Shown: positions 16,531 through 25,911 of the stretch, one piece after another
Layout: every line of letters begins with the position of its first letter
Position numbering within the stretch: the stretch's first letter is position 1
DNA from: Sphingomonas sp. NFR15
Lineage (GTDB): Bacteria > Pseudomonadota > Alphaproteobacteria > Sphingomonadales > Sphingomonadaceae
Assembly (NCBI RefSeq): GCF_900103265.1
Contig: NZ_FMWX01000002.1
Location: forward strand, 124,001 to 188,000
Direction: 5' to 3'
Length of the DNA: 64,000 nt
The notes under the pieces: model-generated
The model's input: only the letters and a program-made list of their open reading frames with translations
Databases searched by the model: none
Told to the model about the DNA's origin: nothing
Made by a program: the position numbers and the translations under genes

Positions 16531-19299
16531 TCAGAACAGCAGCTTGCGCACCGAGACGCGGATCGTCCGCCCGAGCGGGTTGATATAGCCCGGCTGATAG
16601 CTGACCGGCGTCACCCCCTGCGCGTCGCGCACCGTCTGGCGCGTGTCGAACAGGTTGGTGATGCCGACCGCGATCCGCATGCCCCGCACCCAGGGATGCG
16701 CCTTCACCAGATCGAGCCGCTGGCCCAGATCGGCGAACAGCCGCAGGTTGATCGTGCCGAGCGCGGAGAAGTGCAGCGGATCGGGGTTGCCGACGGTGCC
16801 GCCGGTCACGTCGGTGGCGCTCTGCCAGTCGGCGGAGAGCCGCGCACCGAGGCCGTTGTTGCTATAGCCCGCCTGCGCCTCGATCTCGTGGCGCGGCTGG
16901 CCCCCGCCCGAACCGACCGTGTCGCCGCGGAGCAGATCGAGCGCGGGGCCGCCTTGCGCGACCAGCACGCGATCGGTGAAGTGCCAGGTGTGATAGACCG
17001 CGAACTGGAGCCGTCCGCCGCCCTGCCCGCGCCCGCCGAAGCCGCCGCCACCGCCGCGAAACCCGCCACCGCGGGGTCCGCCACCGCCGCCACCTGGCCC
17101 GCCCGGCCCGCCACCCGGCCCGCCGAAGCCGCCGTTACGCGGGCCGCCGCCATTCGGGCCACCCGGCGGCGCGCCATCGCCCCGGCGTCCGCCCGGCGGC
17201 AGCAGACCTTGCAACGGGTTCGGCCCCTTACCCGCGCGATAAGCCTCGAACGCCTTCTGGATCTTCGACTTGAGCGGCACGGAGAAATTGACGCCCCAGC
17301 GCAATTCCGATCGACGCGATTCGGCGAAGTTGATCGGCCGCTGGTCGATCTGGGTCAGATCGCCATCCGCATCGCGCACGAAGCGGCTGGGGAACACGCT
17401 CTCGATCGCGGCGGTCGCGCCCGGGAAGGACACCGCCGAATTCTCGGTGCGGACCTGCACGTAATTCGCGGTGAGATTGATGTCCTTCGCCGCCCATGGC
17501 TTGAGCGTCGCGCCGATCTTCTTGGTGTGCGTGGTGTCGGCGAGGAGCCCGCGGTTGCCGCCGCTGATCGCGGTGACGATCGCGGTGGTGCCGCGCACAT
17601 AATCGAAAACGCGGACGTTGGGGGTGATGATGCTCGGATTGCCGAGTTGCTGCGCGGTCGGCGCGTCATCCTGGTCGGTCGCCGAGGCGATGATCCGCAA
17701 AGCCGGGATCGGCGCCCAGTTCACGCCGTAGCCGACCGTCGTCAGCGTCCCGAAATCGGAGAGGTGATCGACCGCGAGGTTGAAATTGGCCGACAGCGTC
17801 CCGATCGCGCCGAGCACCTGCTTGGATCGGCTGGTGAGCGGCACGTCGACATTGATCTGGCCGTTGACGATGTCGCGGCGGACGGTGCCCGCCTGCTCGA
17901 TGTTCGAGCGGAACGAGCGGCTGTCGAAGCTGTTGGCCTGCGCGCCGATGCGGATCGAGGTCGAGATCGCGCCGGCTGGCAGCTTGAACAGCGTGCCGCT
18001 GAACAGCGCGTCCGCACCGCCGGTCTGCGCGGTCGAATAGCCGCGATTGACCGGCAGCACGCCCAACTGGCCGCTGAGCGGGCCGTACGGGTTGGCGGTG
18101 CGGTCGCCCGCGTTCAGCCGCGCCTGGAAGGCGGAGGCATCGACGCCGACATCGGTGAAGGTCTCGCTTTCGGTGCGGTCGTACGTGCCCGTCACCGACC
18201 ATTGCCAGCTACCGACATTGCCGTTGAGCGTGGTGCCGAGATGCGCGATCACGCTGGAGGAATCCTGCCGCAGCGGCAGATATCCCGTACCGAGCGCGCG
18301 ATCCACCACCACCGCCTGCGAGAAGGGCGAGAAGGGATTGCCCGCCGGCAGCGTGAGCGCGACGTTGGCCGGGCCGTTCAGCGCGTGGCTGTCGGTCACC
18401 TCCAGCCGGCCGTTGAACGATGCGCTCACCGTGCCGAGGATCGAGGTCGCGTAATTCGTGTTGACCGCGAAGTCGCGGCTCGAGGGAACGAGCGTGCGAT
18501 AGGCGCCGGGGTCGGCCACGTTGGCCGCCGTGCCCGCGAAATCGCCGAGCGACGGTGTCGTCGCCCCGGCGGTGCGCGGCACGCCGACGATCGTCGCGGT
18601 GCCGAGCGCCGGGTCGATCGCGCCGCCGCCGACGCCGGTGATGTTGCCGCCCACAGCGAACGGGCTGGCGACGGGCAGGATGCCACGCTCGTCCTCGGTC
18701 AGCGCCGAGCTGGACTTGTAGGAGAGATGGACGTTGGCGCGCGTACCGCTCTGGATCTTGAGCAGATCGGCCTCGACGCCGGGGCTGTTGTTGCCGCCGG
18801 CGGTGGGCACCGTGTCCGCCAGTTCGGTGGTGAGCGCGCGGAAGCGGCGGCGCAGCACGATGTTCACCACCCGCTGATCGGCGCGGTAGCCGTATTTGAG
18901 CGCGACCTCTTCGGGCAGAATTTCTGCGCGCAGGATCGCCTCGGTCGGAATGTCGCGGATTTCGGCGAAGCTGGAGATACGCTTGCCGTTGAGGAGCACC
19001 ACCGGCGCTCCCCCGCTGCCACGGTCGCTGCGGGTCTGGGGCGACAATTCGGTGAGCAGGTCCGCGACCGAACTGACCCCGTAGGAACGGATGTCGGCCG
19101 GGCTCAGCGTCTGCTCGGGCGGAATGTCGCCAACCACCGAGCCGGGCGGCTTGACGCCCTGCACGACGATATCGCCGGCCTCTTCATTCTCCTCGGACGG
19201 CGCGGGAGCATGGGGCCGCTCGGATGGCCGATCCTGCGCGGCGGCGATCGTCGCGGTGCTCGCACATGCGAAGAACACTATGGCGGAGCTTCGGCGCAT
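16531..19299 (-). CDS. Glycine-rich TonB-dependent receptor
   Basis: About 922 residues. The signal peptide ends near ATIAAAQD. The plug region reads GDIVVQGVKPPGS, SVADLLTELSPQT and PVVLLNGKRISSFAEIRDIP. The barrel ends RVSVRKLLF, with the terminal Phe expected of an outer-membrane barrel. Unusually, about 60 residues encoded near 17030-17220 are almost only Gly, Pro, Arg, Asn and Phe, inserted within the barrel. GAGG lies eight bases before the ATG at 19299; an in-frame upstream extension has no support. It lies 78 bases after an NTF2-like gene and may be co-transcribed with it. The ligand is unknown. Confidence 0.85.
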   Translation of the reverse strand: MRRSSAIVFFACASTATIAAAQDRPSERPHAPAPSEENEEAGDIVVQGVKPPGSVVGDIPPEQTLSPADIRSYGVSSVADLLTELSPQTRSDRGSGGAPVVLLNGKRISSFAEIRDIPTEAILRAEILPEEVALKYGYRADQRVVNIVLRRRFRALTTELADTVPTAGGNNSPGVEADLLKIQSGTRANVHLSYKSSSALTEDERGILPVASPFAVGGNITGVGGGAIDPALGTATIVGVPRTAGATTPSLGDFAGTAANVADPGAYRTLVPSSRDFAVNTNYATSILGTVSASFNGRLEVTDSHALNGPANVALTLPAGNPFSPFSQAVVVDRALGTGYLPLRQDSSSVIAHLGTTLNGNVGSWQWSVTGTYDRTESETFTDVGVDASAFQARLNAGDRTANPYGPLSGQLGVLPVNRGYSTAQTGGADALFSGTLFKLPAGAISTSIRIGAQANSFDSRSFRSNIEQAGTVRRDIVNGQINVDVPLTSRSKQVLGAIGTLSANFNLAVDHLSDFGTLTTVGYGVNWAPIPALRIIASATDQDDAPTAQQLGNPSIITPNVRVFDYVRGTTAIVTAISGGNRGLLADTTHTKKIGATLKPWAAKDINLTANYVQVRTENSAVSFPGATAAIESVFPSRFVRDADGDLTQIDQRPINFAESRRSELRWGVNFSVPLKSKIQKAFEAYRAGKGPNPLQGLLPPGGRRGDGAPPGGPNGGGPRNGGFGGPGGGPGGPGGGGGGPRGGGFRGGGGGFGGRGQGGGRLQFAVYHTWHFTDRVLVAQGGPALDLLRGDTVGSGGGQPRHEIEAQAGYSNNGLGARLSADWQSATDVTGGTVGNPDPLHFSALGTINLRLFADLGQRLDLVKAHPWVRGMRIAVGITNLFDTRQTVRDAQGVTPVSYQPGYINPLGRTIRVSVRKLLF

Positions 19300-19376
19300 C
19301 GATCGTCCTCGTTTCGTTACGAAGCCGGGATGCCCGCATTTTGTCGCAGGATTATGCCAGATCGGCCCGAAATCGA

Positions 19377-19862
19377 TTATTGTGCGTCGCACCCCGTGCT
19401 GCGCGACGACCAGCTCGCATTGGCGATCTTCCAGGTACCGCCTTCGCGGATCAGGTCGAAATGGTCGGTGCCGCAATGGTGCACCTTGCCGTTAACGCGG
19501 AAGGTGTAGGGTGCCCACACCATCGCGATGTCACCGTCGCTCTCAATCGCGGGATCGCTGATCCGCTCGTCCCAACGGTCGGCGCCGGGCGCGAAGCGCG
19601 CCGCCACCTCGGCCCATGTCCGCCGCGTGATGCTCCGCCCACCGTCGGCCGCCTCGGTCGCATAGGTCGCGCCGCCGTCGGGACGCACCACCGCGAGGAT
19701 CGCCTGCGGGTCGCGCGCGGCGACGCCGGCGAGGAAGGCGTTGATCGGCGCCATCACCGCGCTGGTGTCGGCATCCGCGAGCGGGATCGGGTTGGCGGGC
19801 GGCAGCTTGGGGATCGGCGTCGTCTGGCCGACAAGCAAGGCGGCGGCAAGTAGCAGGCTCAT
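19377..19862 (-). CDS. Exported NTF2/SnoaL-like protein
   Basis: A 161-residue protein with a short signal-like N-terminus (MSLLLAAALLVGQTTP). The body has the alpha+beta cone pattern of NTF2-like proteins: an amphipathic first helix (APINAFLAGVAARD), then RRTWAEVAARF, MVWAPYTFRVNGKVHHCG and DHFDLIREGGTWKI. The Trp-Lys-Ile ending strand is typical of DUF4440/SnoaL members. GGAG lies just before the ATG. Function is unknown; it may bind a small ligand in the periplasm, fitting its place before a TonB receptor. Confidence 0.75.
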   Translation of the reverse strand: MSLLLAAALLVGQTTPIPKLPPANPIPLADADTSAVMAPINAFLAGVAARDPQAILAVVRPDGGATYATEAADGGRSITRRTWAEVAARFAPGADRWDERISDPAIESDGDIAMVWAPYTFRVNGKVHHCGTDHFDLIREGGTWKIANASWSSRSTGCDAQ

Positions 19863-19877
19863 CAGCGTCTCCGGAAA

Positions 19878-21107
19878 TCAGGCGGGCAACATCGTCTTGA
19901 GCGGTACGTCGGCATCGGCGAGCAGCGCGGGATCGACCGCCGCACCCGCCAGCACCAGCGCACGGCCCTGCACATAGTCCCTGGTGGAATTGACGCAATC
20001 GAGCGCGATCACACGGCCCGCCTTCAGGTAAATCACCGAGAAGCTGCGCGTCTCCGGCGCCCCGCGCACCACCACCGCGTCATGACCGGTCGAGAGGCCG
20101 ACCGTTTGCAGGCGCAGGTCATATTGGTTCGACCAGAACCACGGCACCGCATCGTACGAGACGGCGTCGCCGAGGATCGTCTTCGCCGCGATCGTGGCCT
20201 GGTCGTTGGCGTTCTGCACCGATTCGAGCCGGATCGTCGCACCGCCCGCGAAGCGATTGACGTGCGCCGCGCAGTCGCCGATCGCGAAGATATCGGCGAG
20301 GCTGGTGCGGCACTGCGCATCGACGACTACGCCGTTTCCGCCCTCCGCGCCCGCCGCGATCAGCGGTTCGACCGCGGGTACGATGCCGATGCCGACGATC
20401 ACCATCTCGCACGGCAGGATCGCGCCGCTCGCCAGCCGCACCCCGCACGCCGCGCCGTCGCGCTCCTCGATGCACGCGACGCCGACCGACAGGCGCAGAT
20501 CGACCCCGTGCGCGCGATGCTCGGCCTCGTAGAAACGCGACAGCGGTTCGCCCGCGACCCGCGCCAGCACGCGGCCCTGCGCCTCCAGCACGGTGACATG
20601 CTTGCCGAACTTGGTCAGCACCGCCGCCGCCTCCAGCCCGATATAGCCGCCGCCGACCACGACCACGCGCTCGACCTGCGGAAGCTCGCGGATCAATTGA
20701 TCGACATCCGCACGCGTGCGCACCGCATGGACGCCGCGCAGGCTGTGCCCGTCGCACGTCAGTTTGCGCGGGCGCCCGCCGGTCGCCCAGATCAGCTTGC
20801 CATAGCCGATCACCTCCCCCGCCGCCGTCTCGACGATCCGCGCCTCGGGATCGACGCGCGTCACCGCCGATCCGAGCAGCATCGTCACGTCGCGCTCTTC
20901 CCAGAAGGCGGGCTGGCGGATCAGGATGCGCTCGAAGCCCTTCTCGCCGGCGAGATAGTCCTTGGAGAGCGGCGGACGTTCATAGGGAAGTTCGGGTTCG
21001 TCGCCGATCACCGCGATCGTGCCCGCGAACTTCTGCTGGCGCAGCACCACCGCCGCCTGCGCGCCGCCGTGCCCCGCCCCGACGATCAGAACATCATAGC
21101 TGGTCAC
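19878..21107 (-). CDS. FAD-dependent ferredoxin/rubredoxin reductase
   Basis: A protein of about 409 residues with an N-terminal FAD motif ([14 protein letters not shown]), [12 protein letters not shown], the NAD motif [17 protein letters not shown], and the FAD motif [12 protein letters not shown]-terminal reductase domain follows ([17 protein letters not shown]). This is the class that feeds electrons from NADH to [2Fe-2S] ferredoxins of P450s and dioxygenases. I start at GTG 21107, which follows GGAGGATCAC; an ATG four codons upstream lacks such a site. No ferredoxin or P450 gene is nearby, so the partner is elsewhere. Confidence 0.88.
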   Translation of the reverse strand: MTSYDVLIVGAGHGGAQAAVVLRQQKFAGTIAVIGDEPELPYERPPLSKDYLAGEKGFERILIRQPAFWEERDVTMLLGSAVTRVDPEARIVETAAGEVIGYGKLIWATGGRPRKLTCDGHSLRGVHAVRTRADVDQLIRELPQVERVVVVGGGYIGLEAAAVLTKFGKHVTVLEAQGRVLARVAGEPLSRFYEAEHRAHGVDLRLSVGVACIEERDGAACGVRLASGAILPCEMVIVGIGIVPAVEPLIAAGAEGGNGVVVDAQCRTSLADIFAIGDCAAHVNRFAGGATIRLESVQNANDQATIAAKTILGDAVSYDAVPWFWSNQYDLRLQTVGLSTGHDAVVVRGAPETRSFSVIYLKAGRVIALDCVNSTRDYVQGRALVLAGAAVDPALLADADVPLKTMLPA

Positions 21108-21199
21108 GTGATCCTCCATTCTCGTTTTCCAACCCTGTGCCCAGCGGAGGCGGCGTTGTCGAGATGGTCAGCACCGCGCGCATCCTGTATCGCGGCATC

Positions 21200-21382
21200 A
21201 TGAGTGAAGACCGATTCGAGCGCCACCGCCAACCCTGGACCACCGACGAGATCCAGAAGCTTCACACGCTCGCGAAAAAAGGCATGGCGCTAAAGGCCAT
21301 CGCCAAGGCGCTCAAGCGCAGCGAGGAATCCACCAAGGATCGCGCCAAGGCCGACGGGCTTTCGATCGCCAAGTTGCGGTAA
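21200..21382 (+). CDS. Small Myb/SANT-like helix-turn-helix protein
   Basis: A 60-residue basic protein. RQPWTTDEIQKLHTLAKKGM followed by KAIAKALKRSEESTKDRAK resembles a SANT/Myb-like or sigma-region-4-like helix-turn-helix, with Trp in the first helix and a recognition-like third helix. It is probably a DNA-binding or nucleoid-associated protein. The start at 21200 is the first ATG that leaves only the domain. It is divergent from the flavoprotein gene and lies just before the efflux operon, but no direct link is visible. Confidence 0.65.
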   Translation: MSEDRFERHRQPWTTDEIQKLHTLAKKGMALKAIAKALKRSEESTKDRAKADGLSIAKLR

Positions 21383-21515
21383 GCCCGAATCGGGCGTGTT
21401 GCGCCGCAAAAGAAGTCGGTTACACAAGGCGTCATACCCGGTATTCGGATTCGGCGTCTCGTGCGGGGGGATCATCCCCCGCATGCGCTCCGGGCGAATG
21501 CGCGATGGAGAAACG

Positions 21516-22727
21516 ATGACGCCTCCCCACCCCTGCCGCGCCTTCTCTTCGTCTTTCACCCTCGCCCCCGTGATCGCCCTGCTCTGCACGGCGGCGCTCA
21601 CCGGGTGTTCGGGGTCGGGCGGAGCCGGAGCCGCCGGCGGCAAGCGGGGCAACGCCGGTCCGCCGCAGGTCGGCTATGTCGTCGCCAAGGTCAGCAGCGT
21701 GCCCCTTATCACCGAACTGGCCGGCCGCACCTCGGCCTTCGAAAGTTCGGACGTGCGCCCGCAGGTGTCGGGCGTGATCTACCGCCGCTTCTTCACCGAA
21801 GGCGCGCTCGTCCGTAAGGGCCAGCCGCTCTACCAGATCGACCCGAGCCTCTACCGCGCCTCCGCCAACCAGGCGCGCGCCAATCTGCTGAGCGCGCAGG
21901 CGACCGCCGCCTCGACGCGGATCAAGGCCGACCGCTACAAGCCGCTCGCCGAGATCGAAGCCGTCGCCAAACAGGATTATACCGACGCCGATGCCGCCGC
22001 GAAACAGGCCTCGGCGGCGGTCGCGCAGCAACGCGCCGCGCTCGAGACGGCGAACATCAACCTGCGCTTCACCACCGTTCCCGCGCCGATCACCGGGCGG
22101 ATCGGCCGCTCGCTCTACACGGTCGGCACGCTCGTCACCTCGGGGCAGGCGGACGCGCTCGCGACGATCCAGCGGCTCGACCCGATCTTCGTCGATATCC
22201 AGCAATCGAGCGCCGATCTGCTTCGCCTGCGCCGCGCGCTCGCCTCGGGCGGCGAAGTCCCCGCCAGCGCCGCCGTCACGCTCAAGCTGGAAGACGGCAG
22301 CGATTACGGCATGACCGGCAAGGTGCAATTCTCCGAAGTCGTGGTCGATCAGACCACCGGCACGGTGACGCTGCGGGCGGTCTTCCCCAATCCCAAGGGG
22401 CTGCTGCTGCCCGGCATGTTCGTGCGCGCGAGCTTCGCGCAATCGATCGACAACACCGCGATCCTGATCCCGCAACAGGCGGTGTCGCGCACCGCCAAGG
22501 GCGATGCGACCGTGTTCGTACTGAACGGCGACAAAGCCGTGCTGCGCACCATCACCGCGACGCGCACCGTCGGCACCAACTGGGTCGTCACCGCCGGCCT
22601 CAAGCCGGGCGAGAAGGTCATCACCGAAGGCGTCGGCAAGACCAAGCCGGGCATCACGGTGAGGCCGGTCCCCGCCGGCTCGCCGCAGAAGATCCAGGCC
22701 CCGCAGAAGCCCGGCCAGAAGGGCTGA
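21516..22727 (+). CDS. RND efflux periplasmic adaptor lipoprotein, AcrA/MexA-like
   Basis: A lipoprotein of 403 residues with lipobox LTGC near residue 30. The adaptor order is visible: a lipoyl half (EGALVRKGQPLYQIDPSLY), a helical hairpin rich in Ala (residues about 110-165), the second lipoyl half (VPAPITGRIGRSLYTVGTLV), and a membrane-proximal beta domain (LLLPGMFVRASF). It joins the inner-membrane pump to the outer-membrane channel. GGAG precedes the ATG. It is the first gene of a tight three-gene operon. No local TetR-type regulator is seen. Confidence 0.93.
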   Translation: MTPPHPCRAFSSSFTLAPVIALLCTAALTGCSGSGGAGAAGGKRGNAGPPQVGYVVAKVSSVPLITELAGRTSAFESSDVRPQVSGVIYRRFFTEGALVRKGQPLYQIDPSLYRASANQARANLLSAQATAASTRIKADRYKPLAEIEAVAKQDYTDADAAAKQASAAVAQQRAALETANINLRFTTVPAPITGRIGRSLYTVGTLVTSGQADALATIQRLDPIFVDIQQSSADLLRLRRALASGGEVPASAAVTLKLEDGSDYGMTGKVQFSEVVVDQTTGTVTLRAVFPNPKGLLLPGMFVRASFAQSIDNTAILIPQQAVSRTAKGDATVFVLNGDKAVLRTITATRTVGTNWVVTAGLKPGEKVITEGVGKTKPGITVRPVPAGSPQKIQAPQKPGQKG

Positions 22728-22734
22728 TCGGCCA

Positions 22735-25700
22735 GTGATCTCGCGCATCTTCATCGACCGGCCGATCTTCGCCTGGGTCATCGCCATCATCATCATGCTG
22801 GCGGGCGTTGGCGCGATCTACACGCTGCCCATCGAACAATATCCAGACGTCGCCCCGCCGACCGTCAACATCCGCGCAACCTATCCCGGCGCCTCGTCCG
22901 CCACGCTGGAAAACAGCGTCACGCAGGTGATCGAGCAGCAGCTCACCGGGCTCGACGGCCTGCTCTATTTCCAGTCGAGTTCCAGCTCGCGCGGCTCGGT
23001 GACGATCACCGCCACCTTCCAGAAGGGCACCGATCCGGACATCGCGCAGGTGCAGGTCCAGAACAAGGTCCAGCAGGCGATCTCGCGGCTGCCGCAACAG
23101 GTGCAGCAGCAGGGCCTCACCGTCACCAAGTCCAACCCCGACTTCCTGATGGTCATCGCGATCTACGACACGTCGGACCGCGTTACCAACGAGGACGTGT
23201 CCGACTATCTCGTCTCGAACATGCAGGAGGCGCTCGGCCGTCTGAAGGGCGTCGGCGACACCAACGTGTTCGGCTCGCAATATGCGATGCGGATCTGGCT
23301 CAACCCCGACAAGCTCGCCAGCTACAGCCTGATGCCGAGCGACGTCACCTCCGCGATCCAGGCGCAGAATGCCGAGGTCGCGGCGGGCGAGATCGGCGGC
23401 GCGCCCAATCCGCCGACTCAGGTGCTCGACGCCACCGTCACCGCGCAGACCCGCCTGCAAACCCCCGAGCAGTTCCGCGATATCGTCATCAAGACCCAGA
23501 CCGACGGCTCGGCGGTGCGCATCCGCGATGTCGGTACGGTGCAACTCGGCGCGGAAAGCTACGGCATCGTCAGCCGCTACAACGGCCATCCCGGCGCGGG
23601 CATGGCGATCAGCCTGGCGCCCGGCGCCGATGCGATGTCCACCGCCGAACTGGTCAAGGCCGAGATCCAACGCCGGTCGAAGGGCTTCCCGCACGGCTTC
23701 GCCTACGCCTTCCCGCAGGATTCGACCAAGTTCATCAAGCTTTCGGTCGAGGAAGTGGTCTGGACGCTGATCGAGGCGATCATCCTCGTCATCGTCGTCA
23801 TGTTCGTGTTCCTGCAAAGCTGGCGCGCGACGTTGATCCCGACGATCGCGGTGCCGGTCGTGCTGCTCGGCACGTTCGGCATCTTCGCGGTGGCGGGCTT
23901 CTCGATCAACACGCTCACCCTGTTCGGCCTCGTGCTGGCGATCGGCCTGCTCGTCGACGATGCGATCGTCGTCGTCGAGAACGTCGAGCGTCTTATGGAT
24001 GAAGATCCCTCGCTCTCGCCACGCGACGCCACGATCCGGTCGATGGACGAGATCACCGTCGCGCTGATCGCGATCGCGCTGGTGCTGTCCGCGGTGTTCC
24101 TGCCGATGGCGTTCTTCGGCGGCTCGACGGGCGTGATCTACAAGCAATTCTCGGTCACGATCGTCTCGGCGATGGTGCTGTCGGTGATCGTCGCGCTGGT
24201 GCTCACCCCGGCGCTGACCGCGACCTTGCTCAAACACCGCGCCGAAACGAAGAACGACACCTGGTTCGCGAGGCGGTCGCAAGGCGCGAAGGACTGGTTC
24301 AACGGCAATTTCGACCGGATGGTCGATCGCTACGGCAACGCCGTGATCCGCGTGGTCGATCGCAAATGGCTGTTCCTGTTGATCTACGCGCTCGTGGTCG
24401 CGCTGCTGGCGATCATGTTCGTTCGCCTGCCCACCGGCTTCCTGCCGACCGAGGACCAGGGCATCGCACAGCTCCAATATAATCTCGCACCGGGTTCGAC
24501 GATCAACAGCACCAAGCTCGCCCAGCGCGAGATCGAGAAATATTTCCTCACCCAGGAAAAGGCCAATATCGACGGCGTGCTGACCGTGGCGGGTGTCGGC
24601 GGCAGCGGCGGCGGCGGCCAGAACGCGGGGCGCGGCTTCGTCGCGTTCAAGGATTGGTCCGAACGCAAGGGCAGCGCGAACGGCGCCGCCGCGATCACCC
24701 AGCGCGCCACCGCCGCGCTCGGCGCGCTGCGCAACGTCGAATTTTACGCGATCCAGCCCGGCGCGGTGCGCGGCCTCGGCCAGTCGAACGGCTTCACGCT
24801 CGAATTGCAGAACACCGGCGGTCTCAGCCGCGTCGATTTCAAGGCGGCGCGTGACAAATTGCTCGCCGCCGCGCGCGCCGACGGCCGGCTCGCGGCCGTG
24901 CGCCCGACCGAGCTCGACGACCAGCCGACGCTCAAGGTCGATGTCGATCCGCTCAAGCTGAGCGCGCTCGGGCTCAGCCAGGCGAGCGTCAACGCGACGC
25001 TGTCGACCGCCTGGGGCGGCTCCTACGTCAACGACTTCAACGATCGCGGCCGCGTCAAGCGTGTCTATGTGCAGGGCGATGCGCTGTACCGCTCGCGTCC
25101 CGAAGACATGGCGCGCTGGTATGTGCGCGGCGCGACCGGCTCGATGGCGCCGTTCTCATCCTTCGCCACGACGAGCTGGAACACCGCGCCAAACTCGCTG
25201 TCGCGTTTCCAGGGGCTGTCGTCCTACGAGATTTCGGGTCAGCCCGCGCCGGGCCAAAGCTCGGGCGACGCGATGAACGTGATGACCGAACTCGCCGCGC
25301 AGCTTCCCGGCACCAGCGTCGCGTGGAGCGGGCTGTCCTATCAGGAACGACTGTCGACCGGACAGGCGCCGTTCCTCTACGGCATCTCGCTGCTCGTCGT
25401 GTTCCTGTGCCTCGCCGCTTTGTACGAAAGCTGGACGATCCCGGTGGCGGTGCTGCTCGTCATCCCGCTCGGGCTGGTCGGCGCGATCTTCGCGGTCACG
25501 CTGCGCGGGCTGCAGAACGACGTCTATCTGCAAATCGGGCTGCTGACGACGATGGGCCTCGCGTCCAAGAACGCGATCCTGATGATCGAATTCGCCGAAC
25601 AGGCCGAGAAGAAGGGCGCCCGCGTCATCGACGCCGCGCTGGAGGCCGCGCGGCTGCGGCTCCGCCCGATCCTGATGACGAGCTTCGCGTTCATCTTCGG

Positions 25701-25911
25701 CGTGCTGCCGCTGGCGATCTCGACCGGGGCGGGCGCGAACAGCCGCGTCGCGATCGGCACCGCCGTGATCGGCGGCATGCTGACCGCGACGATCCTCGCG
25801 ATCTTCTACATCCCGTTGTTCTTCGTGCTGGTGCGGCGCGGCGTGCGCGACGGGCTCAAGGCGGTGCAGCACCGCCTCCACCACGACACCCCGCCGGAGA
25901 CCGCGGCATGA
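22735..25911 (+). CDS. RND multidrug efflux pump of the HAE-1 type, AcrB/MexB-like
   Basis: A protein of 1058 residues with a GTG start seven bases after the adaptor stop. The N-terminus, FIDRPIFAWVIAIIIMLAG, is the standard first helix. Two large periplasmic loops separate helix 1/2 and 7/8. Helix 4 contains GLVLAIGLLVDDAIVVVEN, with the paired Asp residues of the proton relay. The usual helix-10 lysine region is less obvious by eye. The protein works as a trimer exporting drugs, bile-like compounds or solvents in exchange for protons. GSSGAN-like Gly runs near residue 620 are ordinary for the family. Confidence 0.95.
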   Translation: MISRIFIDRPIFAWVIAIIIMLAGVGAIYTLPIEQYPDVAPPTVNIRATYPGASSATLENSVTQVIEQQLTGLDGLLYFQSSSSSRGSVTITATFQKGTDPDIAQVQVQNKVQQAISRLPQQVQQQGLTVTKSNPDFLMVIAIYDTSDRVTNEDVSDYLVSNMQEALGRLKGVGDTNVFGSQYAMRIWLNPDKLASYSLMPSDVTSAIQAQNAEVAAGEIGGAPNPPTQVLDATVTAQTRLQTPEQFRDIVIKTQTDGSAVRIRDVGTVQLGAESYGIVSRYNGHPGAGMAISLAPGADAMSTAELVKAEIQRRSKGFPHGFAYAFPQDSTKFIKLSVEEVVWTLIEAIILVIVVMFVFLQSWRATLIPTIAVPVVLLGTFGIFAVAGFSINTLTLFGLVLAIGLLVDDAIVVVENVERLMDEDPSLSPRDATIRSMDEITVALIAIALVLSAVFLPMAFFGGSTGVIYKQFSVTIVSAMVLSVIVALVLTPALTATLLKHRAETKNDTWFARRSQGAKDWFNGNFDRMVDRYGNAVIRVVDRKWLFLLIYALVVALLAIMFVRLPTGFLPTEDQGIAQLQYNLAPGSTINSTKLAQREIEKYFLTQEKANIDGVLTVAGVGGSGGGGQNAGRGFVAFKDWSERKGSANGAAAITQRATAALGALRNVEFYAIQPGAVRGLGQSNGFTLELQNTGGLSRVDFKAARDKLLAAARADGRLAAVRPTELDDQPTLKVDVDPLKLSALGLSQASVNATLSTAWGGSYVNDFNDRGRVKRVYVQGDALYRSRPEDMARWYVRGATGSMAPFSSFATTSWNTAPNSLSRFQGLSSYEISGQPAPGQSSGDAMNVMTELAAQLPGTSVAWSGLSYQERLSTGQAPFLYGISLLVVFLCLAALYESWTIPVAVLLVIPLGLVGAIFAVTLRGLQNDVYLQIGLLTTMGLASKNAILMIEFAEQAEKKGARVIDAALEAARLRLRPILMTSFAFIFGVLPLAISTGAGANSRVAIGTAVIGGMLTATILAIFYIPLFFVLVRRGVRDGLKAVQHRLHHDTPPETAA

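Noticed and set aside
19300..19325. TTTCGTTAC near the second TonB receptor as an AgaR-like site
   Set aside because: Only half of the motif is present, and it lies within a few bases of the start codon and its Shine-Dalgarno sequence. Chance is likely.
15655..19509. Open frame of over 1200 codons opposite the glycine-rich TonB receptor
   Set aside because: Its composition is dominated by Arg, Ala, Gly, Asp and His as expected for the antisense of a high-GC gene. It has no domains, and crosses the SDR gene and two spacers.
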